Below the pieces are notes generated by a model. The model was not told the origin of the DNA. It did not search any database and worked only from the letters and a program-made list of their open reading frames with translations. DNA of 64,000 nucleotides from Vulcanimicrobiota bacterium. GTDB taxonomy: Bacteria; Vulcanimicrobiota; Vulcanimicrobiia; Vulcanimicrobiales; Vulcanimicrobiaceae. Every line of letters starts with the position of its first letter. Positions within the stretch are counted from its first letter, which is position 1. Location of the stretch: contig JAAXCX010000003.1 in assembly GCA_013036105.1 (NCBI GenBank), forward strand, positions 124,001-188,000, given 5' to 3'. A program made the position numbers and the translations under genes. Below are positions 34,777 to 44,205 of the stretch, in pieces.

Positions 34777-36367
34777 TATCGCGCTTGTTGCGTCTGCGTT
34801 CTTCGAGCGAAGCGGGGGCGGACGGAATGCGGTACTGCGGCGCCACTGTGCCGAGCATCTTCACCAGCCCTTCAGAATCCGGACGCAACTTCGCGACACG
34901 ATAAGCATAGTCCGCAGCGCCTTTCATGTCGCCTTCGTCGAACGCGAGCTGCGCGAGCCGTTCGAGGACGATGACGTAACGATCTTCGAGCAGTTGCGCG
35001 TGCGCTGCAAACCACGCTTCGGGCGCATCGGCTTCGAGCAGACGCCCGGCATAGAGTTCTTCCGCTGCGCGGTAACGCGCCGCCGCTTCTTCCAAGTCGC
35101 CGCGATCGAAGGCGCCGTCGCCATCGGCAACGTGCGCTCCAAAACGGCGCACGTCCGCCGCGATTTGCGAGAGCTCCAGCGCGACGTCGGGATCCGCGCG
35201 AAAGTAGCGTTCGACCACGGCGTAGCCCGTGATCGCCGCAATCGCCTTGCGGATGTTGCTGCAAGCCGTGCGCACGCTCTGCGCGGCCAGCTGACGGTCC
35301 GCGTCGGGCCAAAAAATCGAGGCGAGTTCGGTGCGGGTCGCCGACGCGGACGGTTTGAGAAGCAAGTATTTGACGATCTGCTGATCGCGTTTGCGGATCC
35401 ATGCGATCTCGGTGCCGCCGATGCGCACTTCGAAGTGGCCGAACATGCGTGCAGACATCGGAGCCAGCTGCGTTTGAGGTGAACGCGCCCGGCCTCCGCG
35501 CAGATGGCGGATCGGCCGCAGCGGACGGCAGCCGCCTGCGTCGTCGATCACGAAGAGCCCGGCAGCTTCGAGCCGCTGCAAGCGCTCCTCGTCGTCGGGC
35601 AGCGCACCCGCCATGACTCCCCGCAGCAGCGCGCGGTCTTCTTCGGCAGCGTTCTCAAGCTCGGCCGCGATGAATTCGGTGAAGAGCTGGCCGTAGCGCG
35701 TACGCCAGTTCTCGAACGCGCTATTAAGCGAACGGCCGTCCTCGGCTGCGCAGCGGACCGCGCCGCACAGCACGATCGCCCAGCCGTCGCTTTCCTCGAT
35801 CAGCCGTGAGACGTCGACGTCACTATGCGCCACGCCGCACGCTTCGGCGAGCAGCTGCGTCTCGGCGGCATCGAAGGCGAGTTTGCGCGAGTCGCAGAGC
35901 ACTGCCAAGCCTCGCGCGATCCACGTTTTTGCATCCAGCGCGTCGCGCGCGCGCGCCGCGTAAATGAAACTGACGCTGTCGGGAGCGCTTTCGACGAGGC
36001 GGTGCAGATACGCGTTTGCCTGCGGCGTCGCGTTGTCGGCGTCGTCCACGATGAGTTCGACCGGACCGCGTAAACCTTGCAGCAGCGCAATTACGTCATC
36101 GAAGGATTGCGGAACGCGCGGCAGCGCGAGCCCCAAGGCCAATGCTTGAAAAAGCGCGGCCGGCCCGCACCCGGGCGGCAGCGCGCAATAGCCCGCTGCC
36201 ATCGGGCTCTCGGGAATGTACTTTAAAAGAAGCGTCGTCTTACCGGATCCCGGGGGTGCGATCAAGAGCCGCACCGGAATTCCGGCGTGCGCTGCAAGCC
36301 AGCGTTCGAGCCGCGGACGCCTAACGGTGGAAGGCGCGAGCCGCGGAAGCGTTCGGGTCAGCGTCAT
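34769..36367 (-). CDS. STAND/SARP-type transcriptional regulator (AAA + winged helix + BTAD)
   Basis: 532 residues. A P-loop ATPase domain at the N-terminus (GSGKTT around 41-46; Asp pair in LIVDDADN), then after a linker a winged-helix-like segment (about 305-390, RMFGHFEVRIGGTEIAW and TRTELASIFWPD) and a helical bacterial transcriptional activation (BTAD) part to the end. This domain set, with HTH toward the middle and BTAD at the C-terminus, is like SARP/MalT-related activators. It starts the leftward operon with the GT87 gene. Which promoter it controls is unknown. Confidence 0.75.
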   Translation of the reverse strand: MTLTRTLPRLAPSTVRRPRLERWLAAHAGIPVRLLIAPPGSGKTTLLLKYIPESPMAAGYCALPPGCGPAALFQALALGLALPRVPQSFDDVIALLQGLRGPVELIVDDADNATPQANAYLHRLVESAPDSVSFIYAARARDALDAKTWIARGLAVLCDSRKLAFDAAETQLLAEACGVAHSDVDVSRLIEESDGWAIVLCGAVRCAAEDGRSLNSAFENWRTRYGQLFTEFIAAELENAAEEDRALLRGVMAGALPDDEERLQRLEAAGLFVIDDAGGCRPLRPIRHLRGGRARSPQTQLAPMSARMFGHFEVRIGGTEIAWIRKRDQQIVKYLLLKPSASATRTELASIFWPDADRQLAAQSVRTACSNIRKAIAAITGYAVVERYFRADPDVALELSQIAADVRRFGAHVADGDGAFDRGDLEEAAARYRAAEELYAGRLLEADAPEAWFAAHAQLLEDRYVIVLERLAQLAFDEGDMKGAADYAYRVAKLRPDSEGLVKMLGTVAPQYRIPSAPASLEERRRNKRDSA

Positions 36368-36417
36368 GCAGGAGCTAGTATCGGCCTTCCTCCCCTCCGG
36401 CCTTAGCGAGCGTACGG

Positions 36418-36435
36418 ACCGCCCGACCGGGCGGT
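36418..36435. terminator. Short hairpin after the glutaredoxin gene
   Basis: ACCGCCC (36418-36424) and GGGCGGT (36429-36435), 7 bp with a 4-nt loop, lie 11 nt past the glutaredoxin stop. They lack a T-run, as at other sites here. The 79-nt gap also holds the promoter of the regulator to the left. Confidence 0.35.
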
Positions 36436-36446
36436 GCTCAAACCGT

Positions 36447-36707
36447 TCAACCGCGCGGGGGAGAACCCCAGCCGGATCGCACGTATTGACCGTTAACGGT
36501 GATGGCCGGAACCGTCGGATCGCCGCCGGTCAGGGCCAGCATTCGCTCGCGCAATTCCGAATCGTTCGCAGCGTCGTAGAGCGTGTAAGGCGTGCCCACG
36601 CGATCGTAATGCTCCCGCGCCGCCCGGCAGTATGGGCACGATGGACTAACGTACATCTCGACCTTCATCCCCGGAGGGATGTGCTCAACGTCGAACTCCG
36701 CAGCCAT
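36447..36707 (-). CDS. Glutaredoxin-like protein
   Basis: 86 residues from ATG 36707 (a shorter form starts at 36668). CPYC is in MYVSPSCPYCRAAREHYD, and TVPAITVNGQYVRSGW has the cis-Pro (TVP) and the G/W end expected of glutaredoxins. It reduces disulfides or glutathione-like mixed disulfides. Its ATG complements the rsmI ATG at 36706 (they share two bases), so the two genes are divergent from one tiny region. Confidence 0.8.
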   Translation of the reverse strand: MAAEFDVEHIPPGMKVEMYVSPSCPYCRAAREHYDRVGTPYTLYDAANDSELRERMLALTGGDPTVPAITVNGQYVRSGWGSPPRG

Positions 36708-37539
36708 GCCGCTCGTGTTCGTGCCGACTCCGCTGGGCAACCTTCGCGACATCACCCTGCGCGCGATCGACGTGCTCAAAGAGTGCGAGCTCGTGGTCGC
36801 GGAAGATTCGCGCGTCGCGCGCAGGCTGATCTCCGCGCTTTCGCTTCCCGGGAAAGAGATCCGCAGCTACCGCGAGCAGAACGCGCGCAGCGCGACCGGT
36901 CCGATCCTCGACCGCGCCCGCACGGCGCTCGTCGCCGTCGTTACCGACGCCGGCACGCCCGGCATTTCCGATCCCGGATCCGAGCTGGTCGCCGCGGCGC
37001 GTGAAGCGGGCATCGATATCGAAGTCTTGCCCGGACCCAACGCTGCGCTCGGCGCCGCGCTGCTCTCCGGATTTCCCATCGCGCGTTTTATCTTCGAGGG
37101 ATTTCCGCCGCGCACGGCGTCCGCGCGTAAGGCTGCGCTGGAAGCCGCGCTTGCATTGAGAATTGCGAGCATCTGGTATGAATCGCCCAACCGTATTCGC
37201 GAGACGCTGCGAGAATTCGCGCAGCTCGATCCTTCGGCGCGCGTCTTTCTGCTGCGCGAATACACCAAGCGCTTCGAGCAGCAGCTCAGCGGCACGCCGG
37301 AAGAAGTCGCCGCCGCTCTGCCCGAGCGCGTGCGCGGCGAGATCACGCTGGTCGTCCTTCCGTCGCCCGCCAAGCCCATCTCGCACTCGACGCGCGAACT
37401 CGACGCGCGCATCGACGCGCTGCTGGAAGAGTCGCAAAGTGTCGCATCGGTCGCGAAGACGCTGGCGTCGCAAGGCTTCGGTGAGCGCAGCGTCATCTAT
37501 GCGCGAGCGGGCAAGCGAAAACGCGCTCGCGGGGAATAG
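36706..37539 (+). CDS. rsmI: 16S rRNA 2'-O-methyltransferase RsmI
   Basis: 277 residues from ATG 36706 (an in-frame ATG at 36679 adds nine residues not typical of the family). It methylates C1402 of 16S rRNA. N-terminus VFVPTPLGNLRDITLRA and TDAGTPGISDPG are the family signatures; GPNAALGAALLSGFP follows. The C-terminal tail (about 220-277) is basic and helical. metG begins 7 nt later. Confidence 0.93.
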   Translation: MPLVFVPTPLGNLRDITLRAIDVLKECELVVAEDSRVARRLISALSLPGKEIRSYREQNARSATGPILDRARTALVAVVTDAGTPGISDPGSELVAAAREAGIDIEVLPGPNAALGAALLSGFPIARFIFEGFPPRTASARKAALEAALALRIASIWYESPNRIRETLREFAQLDPSARVFLLREYTKRFEQQLSGTPEEVAAALPERVRGEITLVVLPSPAKPISHSTRELDARIDALLEESQSVASVAKTLASQGFGERSVIYARAGKRKRARGE

Positions 37540-37546
37540 CGACTAA

Positions 37547-39070
37547 GTGCGCTCTTTTTACGTCACGACGCCTATCTATTACATCAGCGGCGACCCGCAC
37601 ATCGGGCATGCCTATACGACGATCGTGGCTGACGTGTTAGCGCGCACCGCGCGCGCAGGAGGGGAAGCGCGCTTTCAGACAGGCACCGACGAGCACGGAC
37701 AAAAAGTAGCCGACGCCGCCGCGGCCGCGGGTCAAACGCCGCAAGCGTGGTGCGACGCGCTCGTCCCGCGCTGGAAAGAACTCTTCGCGCTCTATAACGT
37801 GCAGTACGATGACTTCATCCGCACGACCGAGCCGCGCCACGAACGCGTCGTGCAGGCGGTCTTCGAAAAAATGCTCGCCAGCGGCGACGTGTATCTCGGC
37901 AAGTACGAGGGCTGGTACTGCGTCGACGACGAGACGTTTTGGCCGCAGGCAAAGCTTGTCGAAGGAAAATGCCCGACGTGCGGTCGCGCCGTGCAATGGC
38001 TCAGCGAAGACGACTGGTTCTTCCGCCTTTCGAAATATACGGCGCGGCTGAAAGAGCATTTCCGCGCGCATCCCGATTGGGTGCGCCCACGCGCCGTGTA
38101 CAACGAAATGACGGCGATACTCGATGAAGGTCTGGAAGACCTCAGCATCTCGCGCAGTAATTTTGATTGGGGCATACCGGTGCCTCAATCCGCCGAAAAC
38201 ATTTCCGGCAAAGCGGTGATCTACGTCTGGTTCGACGCGCTGCTCAACTATATTTCGGCGCTCGACTGGCCCGACGGCGCCCAGATGAAACAGTGTTGGC
38301 CCGCGAACGTGCAGCTCGTCGGAAAAGAGATCGCGCGCTTTCACACGCTGATTTGGCCCGCGATGCTCTGGAGCATCGGCGAACCTGCGCCCGAGCTCGT
38401 CTTCGCGCACGGCTGGATCACGCTCGAAGGCGAGAAGATCGGCAAGAGCCGCGGGAACGCGGTCGATCCGTTTGCGCTCGCCGAGCGGTTCGGGGCCGAC
38501 TCACTGCGCTATTTTCTCCTTCGCGAAGCGCCCTTCGGGAGCGACTTCTCTTACTCGGAAGAAAAGATCGTACAGCGCTACAACAGCGACCTGGGAAACG
38601 ATTTGGGCAATTTGCTGCGCCGGTCGCTTTCGATGCTTGCGCAGTACCGCGAGAGTTTGGTGCCGCCGGCAGTATCTGGGGAACTTGCCGGGCGCTTCGC
38701 CGATTTGGGCCCACGCGTGCGCGATTTGATCTTACGCTTGCAGTTCCGCGAGGCACTCGAAGCAATCTGGGAGCTGGTCACTGCCCTCAACCGCGCCATC
38801 GACGAGCGCAAGCCGTGGGTCTTATATAAGGAAGAACAGGGCGCGGATCTGGACGCGCTCCTGTACGAGCTCTGCGAAGGGCTCCGCTGGCTCGCGATTC
38901 TTCTGGCGCCCTTCATGCCGGAACGGGCGCGCGAAATGTGGGCGCAGCTCGGCGCAGGCGAAGCGATCGACGCCGGGTGGGAGACGGCTTTACGCTGGGG
39001 CGGGTTGGCCGCCGGCACGCTGACCACGCCCGGAGACGCACTCTTTCCGCGAAAGGAACCGGTGAGGTAA
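37547..39070 (+). CDS. metG: Methionyl-tRNA synthetase
   Basis: 507 residues, GTG start. Charges tRNA-Met. HIGH motif HIGHAYTT (18-25), zinc-knuckle CPTCG in the connective part, and KMSKS-type KIGKS (297-301). The C-terminal tRNA-binding appendix found in longer MetG is absent, which is normal for many bacteria. The stop is 2 nt from the GGDEF gene, so the rsmI-metG-ggdef-tatD run may be one operon. Confidence 0.95.
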   Translation: MRSFYVTTPIYYISGDPHIGHAYTTIVADVLARTARAGGEARFQTGTDEHGQKVADAAAAAGQTPQAWCDALVPRWKELFALYNVQYDDFIRTTEPRHERVVQAVFEKMLASGDVYLGKYEGWYCVDDETFWPQAKLVEGKCPTCGRAVQWLSEDDWFFRLSKYTARLKEHFRAHPDWVRPRAVYNEMTAILDEGLEDLSISRSNFDWGIPVPQSAENISGKAVIYVWFDALLNYISALDWPDGAQMKQCWPANVQLVGKEIARFHTLIWPAMLWSIGEPAPELVFAHGWITLEGEKIGKSRGNAVDPFALAERFGADSLRYFLLREAPFGSDFSYSEEKIVQRYNSDLGNDLGNLLRRSLSMLAQYRESLVPPAVSGELAGRFADLGPRVRDLILRLQFREALEAIWELVTALNRAIDERKPWVLYKEEQGADLDALLYELCEGLRWLAILLAPFMPERAREMWAQLGAGEAIDAGWETALRWGGLAAGTLTTPGDALFPRKEPVR

Positions 39071-39072
39071 CC

Positions 39073-40749
39073 GTGCGCGATCGCCGCAGGCGGTTGCTTT
39101 ATCCCGCGATTCGCTTCGCAGTGCTCCTGCTTGCGATCGGCGCGACCGCGGCGGCTGCGCCCAAAGCGTTCGCGCATCTGCACCGCGACGATGGCATCGC
39201 CCTGGCCGTAGCGCTCGTGCTCTTCACGTTGCTCGCGCGAATCAACGTGCCGCTAACGGCGCGCGGTTCGTTTTACAGACGGCGCAGCGCTGAACCCGGA
39301 CGCATCACGCTCGAGTTGCCGCTGATCCTTACCGTCGTCAGCATCTACGGACCGGTCGTTGCCGCGGCCCTGACGCTGGTCGCGTATCCGTTCGCGCTGA
39401 CGAGCGAAGGCGGATCGCGTTTTCTGCGGCGCATTTTCGAAGGCGCACCGCAAGCCATCCTCTGGCTCTTCGCCGGTACGCTGCATGCCGAACTTTATCG
39501 CGGGCCGATCATGCTTTCGATTCCGTCCTACCTTGCGTTCCTCGCGTTTTACACGCTCGCGATCTACATGTTCTTGTATGGAATCTGGACGCCGCTTCGC
39601 ATGATCTCGACGCATGTCCGGCTGCGCCGTTTTTGGCACAACCTCTCGCGCGATACGCGTCTGCTCGGTTTTCTGCTGTTGCTGACGTCGTGGGGATACG
39701 TCTGCACCGTCATCTGGCTGCACGCAGGCATCGCGATCGGACTGGTGAGCCTCGCGCCCCTGCCGTTCCTGGCCTACACCCTGCGCGCCCTGCACGAATC
39801 GCAGATCGAATTGCACCGGCTGCGGCTGGCGCGCGACGCTGTCCAAGCTATGCTCGGCGCGGGCGATCCGATCCCGCAAATGAATTCATTGCTGGCGAGT
39901 TTGCACACGCCGACCGCTAAGGAAACGCTGCAAATATTCGCCGCGATCACGCCCGACGAAACGCGCCTCGCGCCGCTCGCGACGATCGGCCATCAGCCAA
40001 CCGTCGAGCAGGTCGAGCTCTGCAGCCGCGCGCTCGCGGAGCTGAGCCGTTCCGACGGTCCCGCCGTCACGGTGCGCAACTCCACCTTCGTCGTCTTCGC
40101 CGACGCCGCGCGCAGCTCAGACGATGAGCTGCTCGGCGTGCTGATCGCGCACCGGCCGCTCTCCACATCGCAGCTGCTCCCGCGCAAGCGTTTCGCCCAA
40201 GCCGCCGCCGACCTCGCTCCCCTGCTGCGCGACTTCCGCTCGATCGCCGCTACCCAAAGCGCTGCCGCGCTCGACGCCCTAACCGGTCTTCCGAACCGCC
40301 GCACGATCATGCAGCTGTTGCGCGATCGCGTCGACAACGTCGCGTTCGGCAACCCATGCGCCGTACTGCTGCTCGACATCGACCGCTTCAAATCGATCAA
40401 CGACATGCTCGGCCATCCCGCCGGCGATCGCGCGCTGCGAGTCGTCGCCGGCACGATCGCGCGTTCGATCCGCAGCCACGACCGCGCCGGCCGCATCGGC
40501 GGCGAAGAATTTCTCGTTCTGATGCCCGAAACCAACAGCGAAACCGCCGTGGCCGTCGGCGAACGCCTACGCGGCGCGATCGCGAACGCCGAGATCCGGC
40601 ACGCCAACGGCGACCGGGTCACCGCCAGCATCGGCGTCGCCGTCGCGTCGATTAGCGACACGATCGAATCGCTGCTGGCGCGCGCCGATCACGCACTCTA
40701 TCAGGCCAAACGCCAAGGCCGCAACCGGGTCGTCGAAACGGTTCAGTAG
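39073..40749 (+). CDS. Membrane GGDEF diguanylate cyclase
   Basis: 558 residues from GTG 39073. Residues about 1-250 hold six or seven membrane helices; then a variable region with a possible GAF-like part (about 260-395), and the GGDEF domain (about 400-558). The active site is GGEEF (allowed variant), with the inhibitory RSHD (RxxD) site 5 residues upstream, so product feedback by cyclic di-GMP is predicted. LDALTGLPNRR starts the domain. tatD begins on the last base of the stop. Confidence 0.9.
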   Translation: MRDRRRRLLYPAIRFAVLLLAIGATAAAAPKAFAHLHRDDGIALAVALVLFTLLARINVPLTARGSFYRRRSAEPGRITLELPLILTVVSIYGPVVAAALTLVAYPFALTSEGGSRFLRRIFEGAPQAILWLFAGTLHAELYRGPIMLSIPSYLAFLAFYTLAIYMFLYGIWTPLRMISTHVRLRRFWHNLSRDTRLLGFLLLLTSWGYVCTVIWLHAGIAIGLVSLAPLPFLAYTLRALHESQIELHRLRLARDAVQAMLGAGDPIPQMNSLLASLHTPTAKETLQIFAAITPDETRLAPLATIGHQPTVEQVELCSRALAELSRSDGPAVTVRNSTFVVFADAARSSDDELLGVLIAHRPLSTSQLLPRKRFAQAAADLAPLLRDFRSIAATQSAAALDALTGLPNRRTIMQLLRDRVDNVAFGNPCAVLLLDIDRFKSINDMLGHPAGDRALRVVAGTIARSIRSHDRAGRIGGEEFLVLMPETNSETAVAVGERLRGAIANAEIRHANGDRVTASIGVAVASISDTIESLLARADHALYQAKRQGRNRVVETVQ

Positions 40750-41519
40750 TGCCCGCCCTGATCGACACCCACACGCACATCCACGACAAAGCCTTCGACC
40801 CGGATCGCGACGCAGTCGTCGAACGCATGCGGGCCGCCGGCGTCACATCCGCGATCACCGTCGGCTGCGATCTCACCGATACGGAGCGCGCGTTCGAAAC
40901 CGCGCAACGCTACGACCTGCGCGCTACCGCCGGCATCCATCCGCACGAAGCGAGAAATGCGCCGGCCGATATCCGCGCGGCATTCGCGCCGTTCCTGAAA
41001 AACGAACGCATCGTTGCGATCGGCGAGACGGGACTCGACTACTATTACGACAACAGTCCATGCGACGTGCAGCAGCGCGTTCTGCGTGAGCAAATAGCGA
41101 TCGCGCACGATGCGAACCTGCCGCTCGTCTTTCATCACCGCGACGCGTTCGAAGACTTCACCGCGATCCTGCGCGAGGAGTGGCGGCCCGGCATGCGTGG
41201 CGTCGTCCACTGCTTCACGGGCGATGCCGCGCAAGCGCGCACGTACGTCGACGAGTTCAGGCTCTACCTCGGCATCGGCGGCATCGTCACGTTCAAGACC
41301 GCGCAACCGGTTCGCGATGCAGTCGCCGCAATCGGGATCGCTCAGGTCATCCTCGAGACGGACTGTCCGTATCTTGCGCCGGTGCCGCACCGCGGTGAAC
41401 GCAACGAGCCCGCATTTCTTTCCGATACTGCGAAGTACGTGGCGGAGTTGCTGCGGACTCCGCTCGAAGAGATCGCTTTGCGCACGACGGAGAACGCGAG
41501 GAAGCTTTTTGCGATGTAG
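40749..41519 (+). CDS. tatD: TatD-family metal-dependent DNase
   Basis: 256 residues, GTG start overlapping the preceding stop by 1 nt. HTHIHD (metal-binding HxH), the GETGLDYYY segment (E ligand) and HHRDA with VHCFTGD (His) are TatD hallmarks. Activity is a 3'-5' exonuclease/deoxyribonuclease; the tat name reflects another genome's location and not export. Confidence 0.92.
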   Translation: MPALIDTHTHIHDKAFDPDRDAVVERMRAAGVTSAITVGCDLTDTERAFETAQRYDLRATAGIHPHEARNAPADIRAAFAPFLKNERIVAIGETGLDYYYDNSPCDVQQRVLREQIAIAHDANLPLVFHHRDAFEDFTAILREEWRPGMRGVVHCFTGDAAQARTYVDEFRLYLGIGGIVTFKTAQPVRDAVAAIGIAQVILETDCPYLAPVPHRGERNEPAFLSDTAKYVAELLRTPLEEIALRTTENARKLFAM

Positions 41520-41553
41520 CGATCGGCGAATGGATCCGGCTCCGTCCGCCCGC

Positions 41554-42435
41554 TCACCATGACACTGCGTAGGGCTTCGCAGTGCGCCACGTTGTTGCGA
41601 AGCGGCGCGACAAATGGCGCAGTACATCGGGCGCGTCCGTTCGCAATCCCCAGTCGATCTGATCGCCGTTTGCGTAAGACGAGGTCGCGTTTGCCGACCC
41701 CGTCCACGCGCGCGCGCCGTCGACGATCGCCATCTTTTCGTCCGAATTGCCGACTCGAACGGCGACACCGGATTGCGCGAGTGCTGCGAGCGCTCGTTTC
41801 GACTTGACGTTGAGATCGCGCTGCGAGACGATCAGCCGGCACGATACGCCGGATTCCGCCAGGTGTTTGAGTGCACCGTAGACGCCGCTGCCCGCTCCGA
41901 ACGACTCGCTCTCGACCTCGACGCGCTTCGCGCCGCGCGCGCCGGCGAGCAACCGGCGCTCGGCCCATAACGCGTCGCGTTTGCTCGTCCAGAATTCCGG
42001 GGTGGTGCCCGCGCGTCCGCGAAGTGCGGCGGATCGAACGGCGTTTACGTCTGCGCGGAAATCGTCGCGCAAAATCGTATCGCCGCTATTGGGCCAGTTG
42101 CGATCGTCCAGATAGGCGACCCCGTCACAGATTGCGGCTTTCATGTGAAGCGCCGGTCCGTTGTGCGCGTTTGTGTCGGCGAGTTTCGCGTCCGCGCCAA
42201 GGCGGCGCAACTCGCGAACCACGCGCTTGTTGCCGGCGGCAAGCTCGCCGGACGGGTCTGCATATGGGTGGCCTTCCAAGCGCATGGTGACGCGCGCTCC
42301 GCGGCGAGCTGCATCTGCGAGCGCATCGAGCACGGATCCGGGCCGAAGCGTGTAGGCGGTGAGCAAAACGCTGCGCGCGGTTTCCATTGCGCGCGTAAGG
42401 CCTGCCTCCGAGCTGAGGGAAATCACCTGACGCAA
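41554..42435 (-). CDS. Phospholipase D-like protein with a degenerate second HKD
   Basis: 293 residues; TTG start at 42435, with an in-frame ATG at 42387 as alternative. Two PLD-like halves. The first has HMKAAICDG...DDRNW, a standard HxK(x)4D. The second has DEKMAIVDGARAWTGSANA, where the His is Asp (DxK). PLD enzymes need a His from each motif, so this copy is likely altered in chemistry or inactive. No signal peptide is clear. Its role could be nuclease or phospholipid-related. Confidence 0.7.
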   Translation of the reverse strand: MRQVISLSSEAGLTRAMETARSVLLTAYTLRPGSVLDALADAARRGARVTMRLEGHPYADPSGELAAGNKRVVRELRRLGADAKLADTNAHNGPALHMKAAICDGVAYLDDRNWPNSGDTILRDDFRADVNAVRSAALRGRAGTTPEFWTSKRDALWAERRLLAGARGAKRVEVESESFGAGSGVYGALKHLAESGVSCRLIVSQRDLNVKSKRALAALAQSGVAVRVGNSDEKMAIVDGARAWTGSANATSSYANGDQIDWGLRTDAPDVLRHLSRRFATTWRTAKPYAVSW

Positions 42436-42512
42436 TCACGACGGCGGCGCCGTCTGCCAAGGGGGTGGCTCCACAGGAACGCCGCCCGCCGCTTGGAAGC
42501 GTACTCATCCGC

Positions 42513-43241
42513 ATGAATCTAAGCCCGGCGGCACCGCCGCCGAAGAACGACAAGAGCGCCTACGTCCGCGACATGTTCGCGACGATCGCTCCGCGATACG
42601 ATCGCACCAATCGCGTCATCAGCGCCGGAATGGATGAGGGGTGGCGGAAGCGCGCGATCGCGCTGCTGCGCGCTCCCGCCGGAGGCAGCATCATCGATTT
42701 ATGTTGCGGGACGGGCGATATCGTCTTTCATCTGTTGCGAACCGATCCGACGCTGCGCGTCACAGGTGTTGATTTTTGCGAGCCGATGCTGGCGCAGGCT
42801 CGCGCGCGTTCGGTCCGGGAAGGCGGCGGCAGCACCGAATTTCTCGAAGGCGACGTGATGGCGCTCCCATTTGCCGATAAGACGTTTGATGGCGCTACCA
42901 TGGGTTTTGCAATGCGCAACGTTGCCGGCATCGACGCAACGCTGCGCGAGGTTCGCAGAGTATTGAAGCCCGGAGCACGATTCGTGAACCTCGACATGAG
43001 CAAGGCTCCCAACCCCGCGTGGAAGGCATGCTTCGATCTGTATTTCTATGGGATCGTTCCGCTGATCGGCGGGATCGTCAGCGGTTCGCGCGCGGCCTAT
43101 ACCTATCTCCCGAACTCACTCACGCACCATCCCGGCGCGGAAGCTTTACGCGATCGCTTTACGGACGCGGGTTTTACGAACGCGGCGTTTGTACGCCTGA
43201 TGGGCGGCGCAGTTGCGATTCATTACGGAGATGCGTCGTGA
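42513..43241 (+). CDS. menG: Demethylmenaquinone methyltransferase
   Basis: 242 residues from ATG 42513. Methylates demethylmenaquinone as the last step of menaquinone synthesis. SAM site LCCGTGDIVFHLL, and MGFAMRNVAGID and KPGARFVNLDMSKAP-type segments are family signatures of MenG/UbiE. The neighbour, a polyprenyl diphosphate synthase sharing GTGA, supplies the side chain. Menaquinone use is supported by the bc-type genes downstream. Confidence 0.92.
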   Translation: MNLSPAAPPPKNDKSAYVRDMFATIAPRYDRTNRVISAGMDEGWRKRAIALLRAPAGGSIIDLCCGTGDIVFHLLRTDPTLRVTGVDFCEPMLAQARARSVREGGGSTEFLEGDVMALPFADKTFDGATMGFAMRNVAGIDATLREVRRVLKPGARFVNLDMSKAPNPAWKACFDLYFYGIVPLIGGIVSGSRAAYTYLPNSLTHHPGAEALRDRFTDAGFTNAAFVRLMGGAVAIHYGDAS

Positions 43242-44194
43242 TACAGAGCGAACGCGCCCAGTTACGCCGCGACGAAATAGAGACGTTCTTCCGCGAGCGT
43301 TTCACGACGGACAATCCGTTGATTACCGAGGCTGTGAAACGCATGCTCGAGGCCGGCGGAAAGCGGCTGCGCCCGCGCATCACGCTGCTGGCGGCGCAAA
43401 CGAACGACGGCGCATCCGAGCGGCACATGCAGCTCGCGGCCTACATGGAACTGATTCACGTCGCCACGCTCATTCATGACGACGTCGTCGATAACGCCCA
43501 GACGCGGCGCGGCGTCAATGCCACGGCGATCGATTACGGGAACCGTATCAGCGTGCTCGCGGGCGATTATCTCTTCGCCTGGATATTTAAAAACGTCACG
43601 CAATTCTACTCGCCGCCCATCCCCAACATCCTCTCGGCCACGCTGGCCGAAATCTGTGACGGCGAAGTGCTGCAACTCCGATCGCTCGGCGATCTGAACG
43701 TTTCGCTGCAGTCGTACATAGATATAGTGGAAAGAAAAACCGCCTCGCTCTTTGCCGCCTCCGCGCAGTGCGGAGCAATCGCGGGCGGCGCGCCGCCGCA
43801 AGCCGTCGAAGCGCTGCGGAGTTTCGGCCTGGCTTACGGCATCGCGTTTCAGATGCGCGACGACTTGCTCGACGTGACCGCCGAGGCTGCCGCGCTCGGA
43901 AAGCCGGTCGGAAACGATCTGGCCGAGCGCAAGATGACGATTCCGTTAATTCTGGCCTTGCGCGGCGGCAGTCGAGAATTCTACGGCATGGTCGAGCGTT
44001 TGTATGCGGGAAGAGAACCGGACGCCGCCGCGGTCATCGCGGGCATACGGCAATCGGGCGCGATCGAAGCGACGCGAGCGAAGATTGCCGAGTACTCCCG
44101 CCGCGCGGAAGATGCAATCGACGGTCTCGAAAATACATCGGCGAAAGCCGAGCTGCAGCGGCTTGCCGGCGAATTGCTCGAAGAAGCCTCTTAA
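43238..44194 (+). CDS. All-trans polyprenyl diphosphate synthase
   Basis: 318 residues from GTG 43238. Makes the isoprenoid tail of menaquinone from IPP and an allylic starter. First Asp-rich motif LIHDDVVDNAQTRRG, second QMRDDLLD; KRLRPRITLLAA has the Lys-Arg-x-Arg binding site. Length and motifs suit a heptaprenyl/octaprenyl synthase; chain length cannot be read. Ends 11 nt before tatA. Confidence 0.93.
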   Translation: MIQSERAQLRRDEIETFFRERFTTDNPLITEAVKRMLEAGGKRLRPRITLLAAQTNDGASERHMQLAAYMELIHVATLIHDDVVDNAQTRRGVNATAIDYGNRISVLAGDYLFAWIFKNVTQFYSPPIPNILSATLAEICDGEVLQLRSLGDLNVSLQSYIDIVERKTASLFAASAQCGAIAGGAPPQAVEALRSFGLAYGIAFQMRDDLLDVTAEAAALGKPVGNDLAERKMTIPLILALRGGSREFYGMVERLYAGREPDAAAVIAGIRQSGAIEATRAKIAEYSRRAEDAIDGLENTSAKAELQRLAGELLEEAS

Positions 44195-44205
44195 AGGAGA
44201 GAAGT

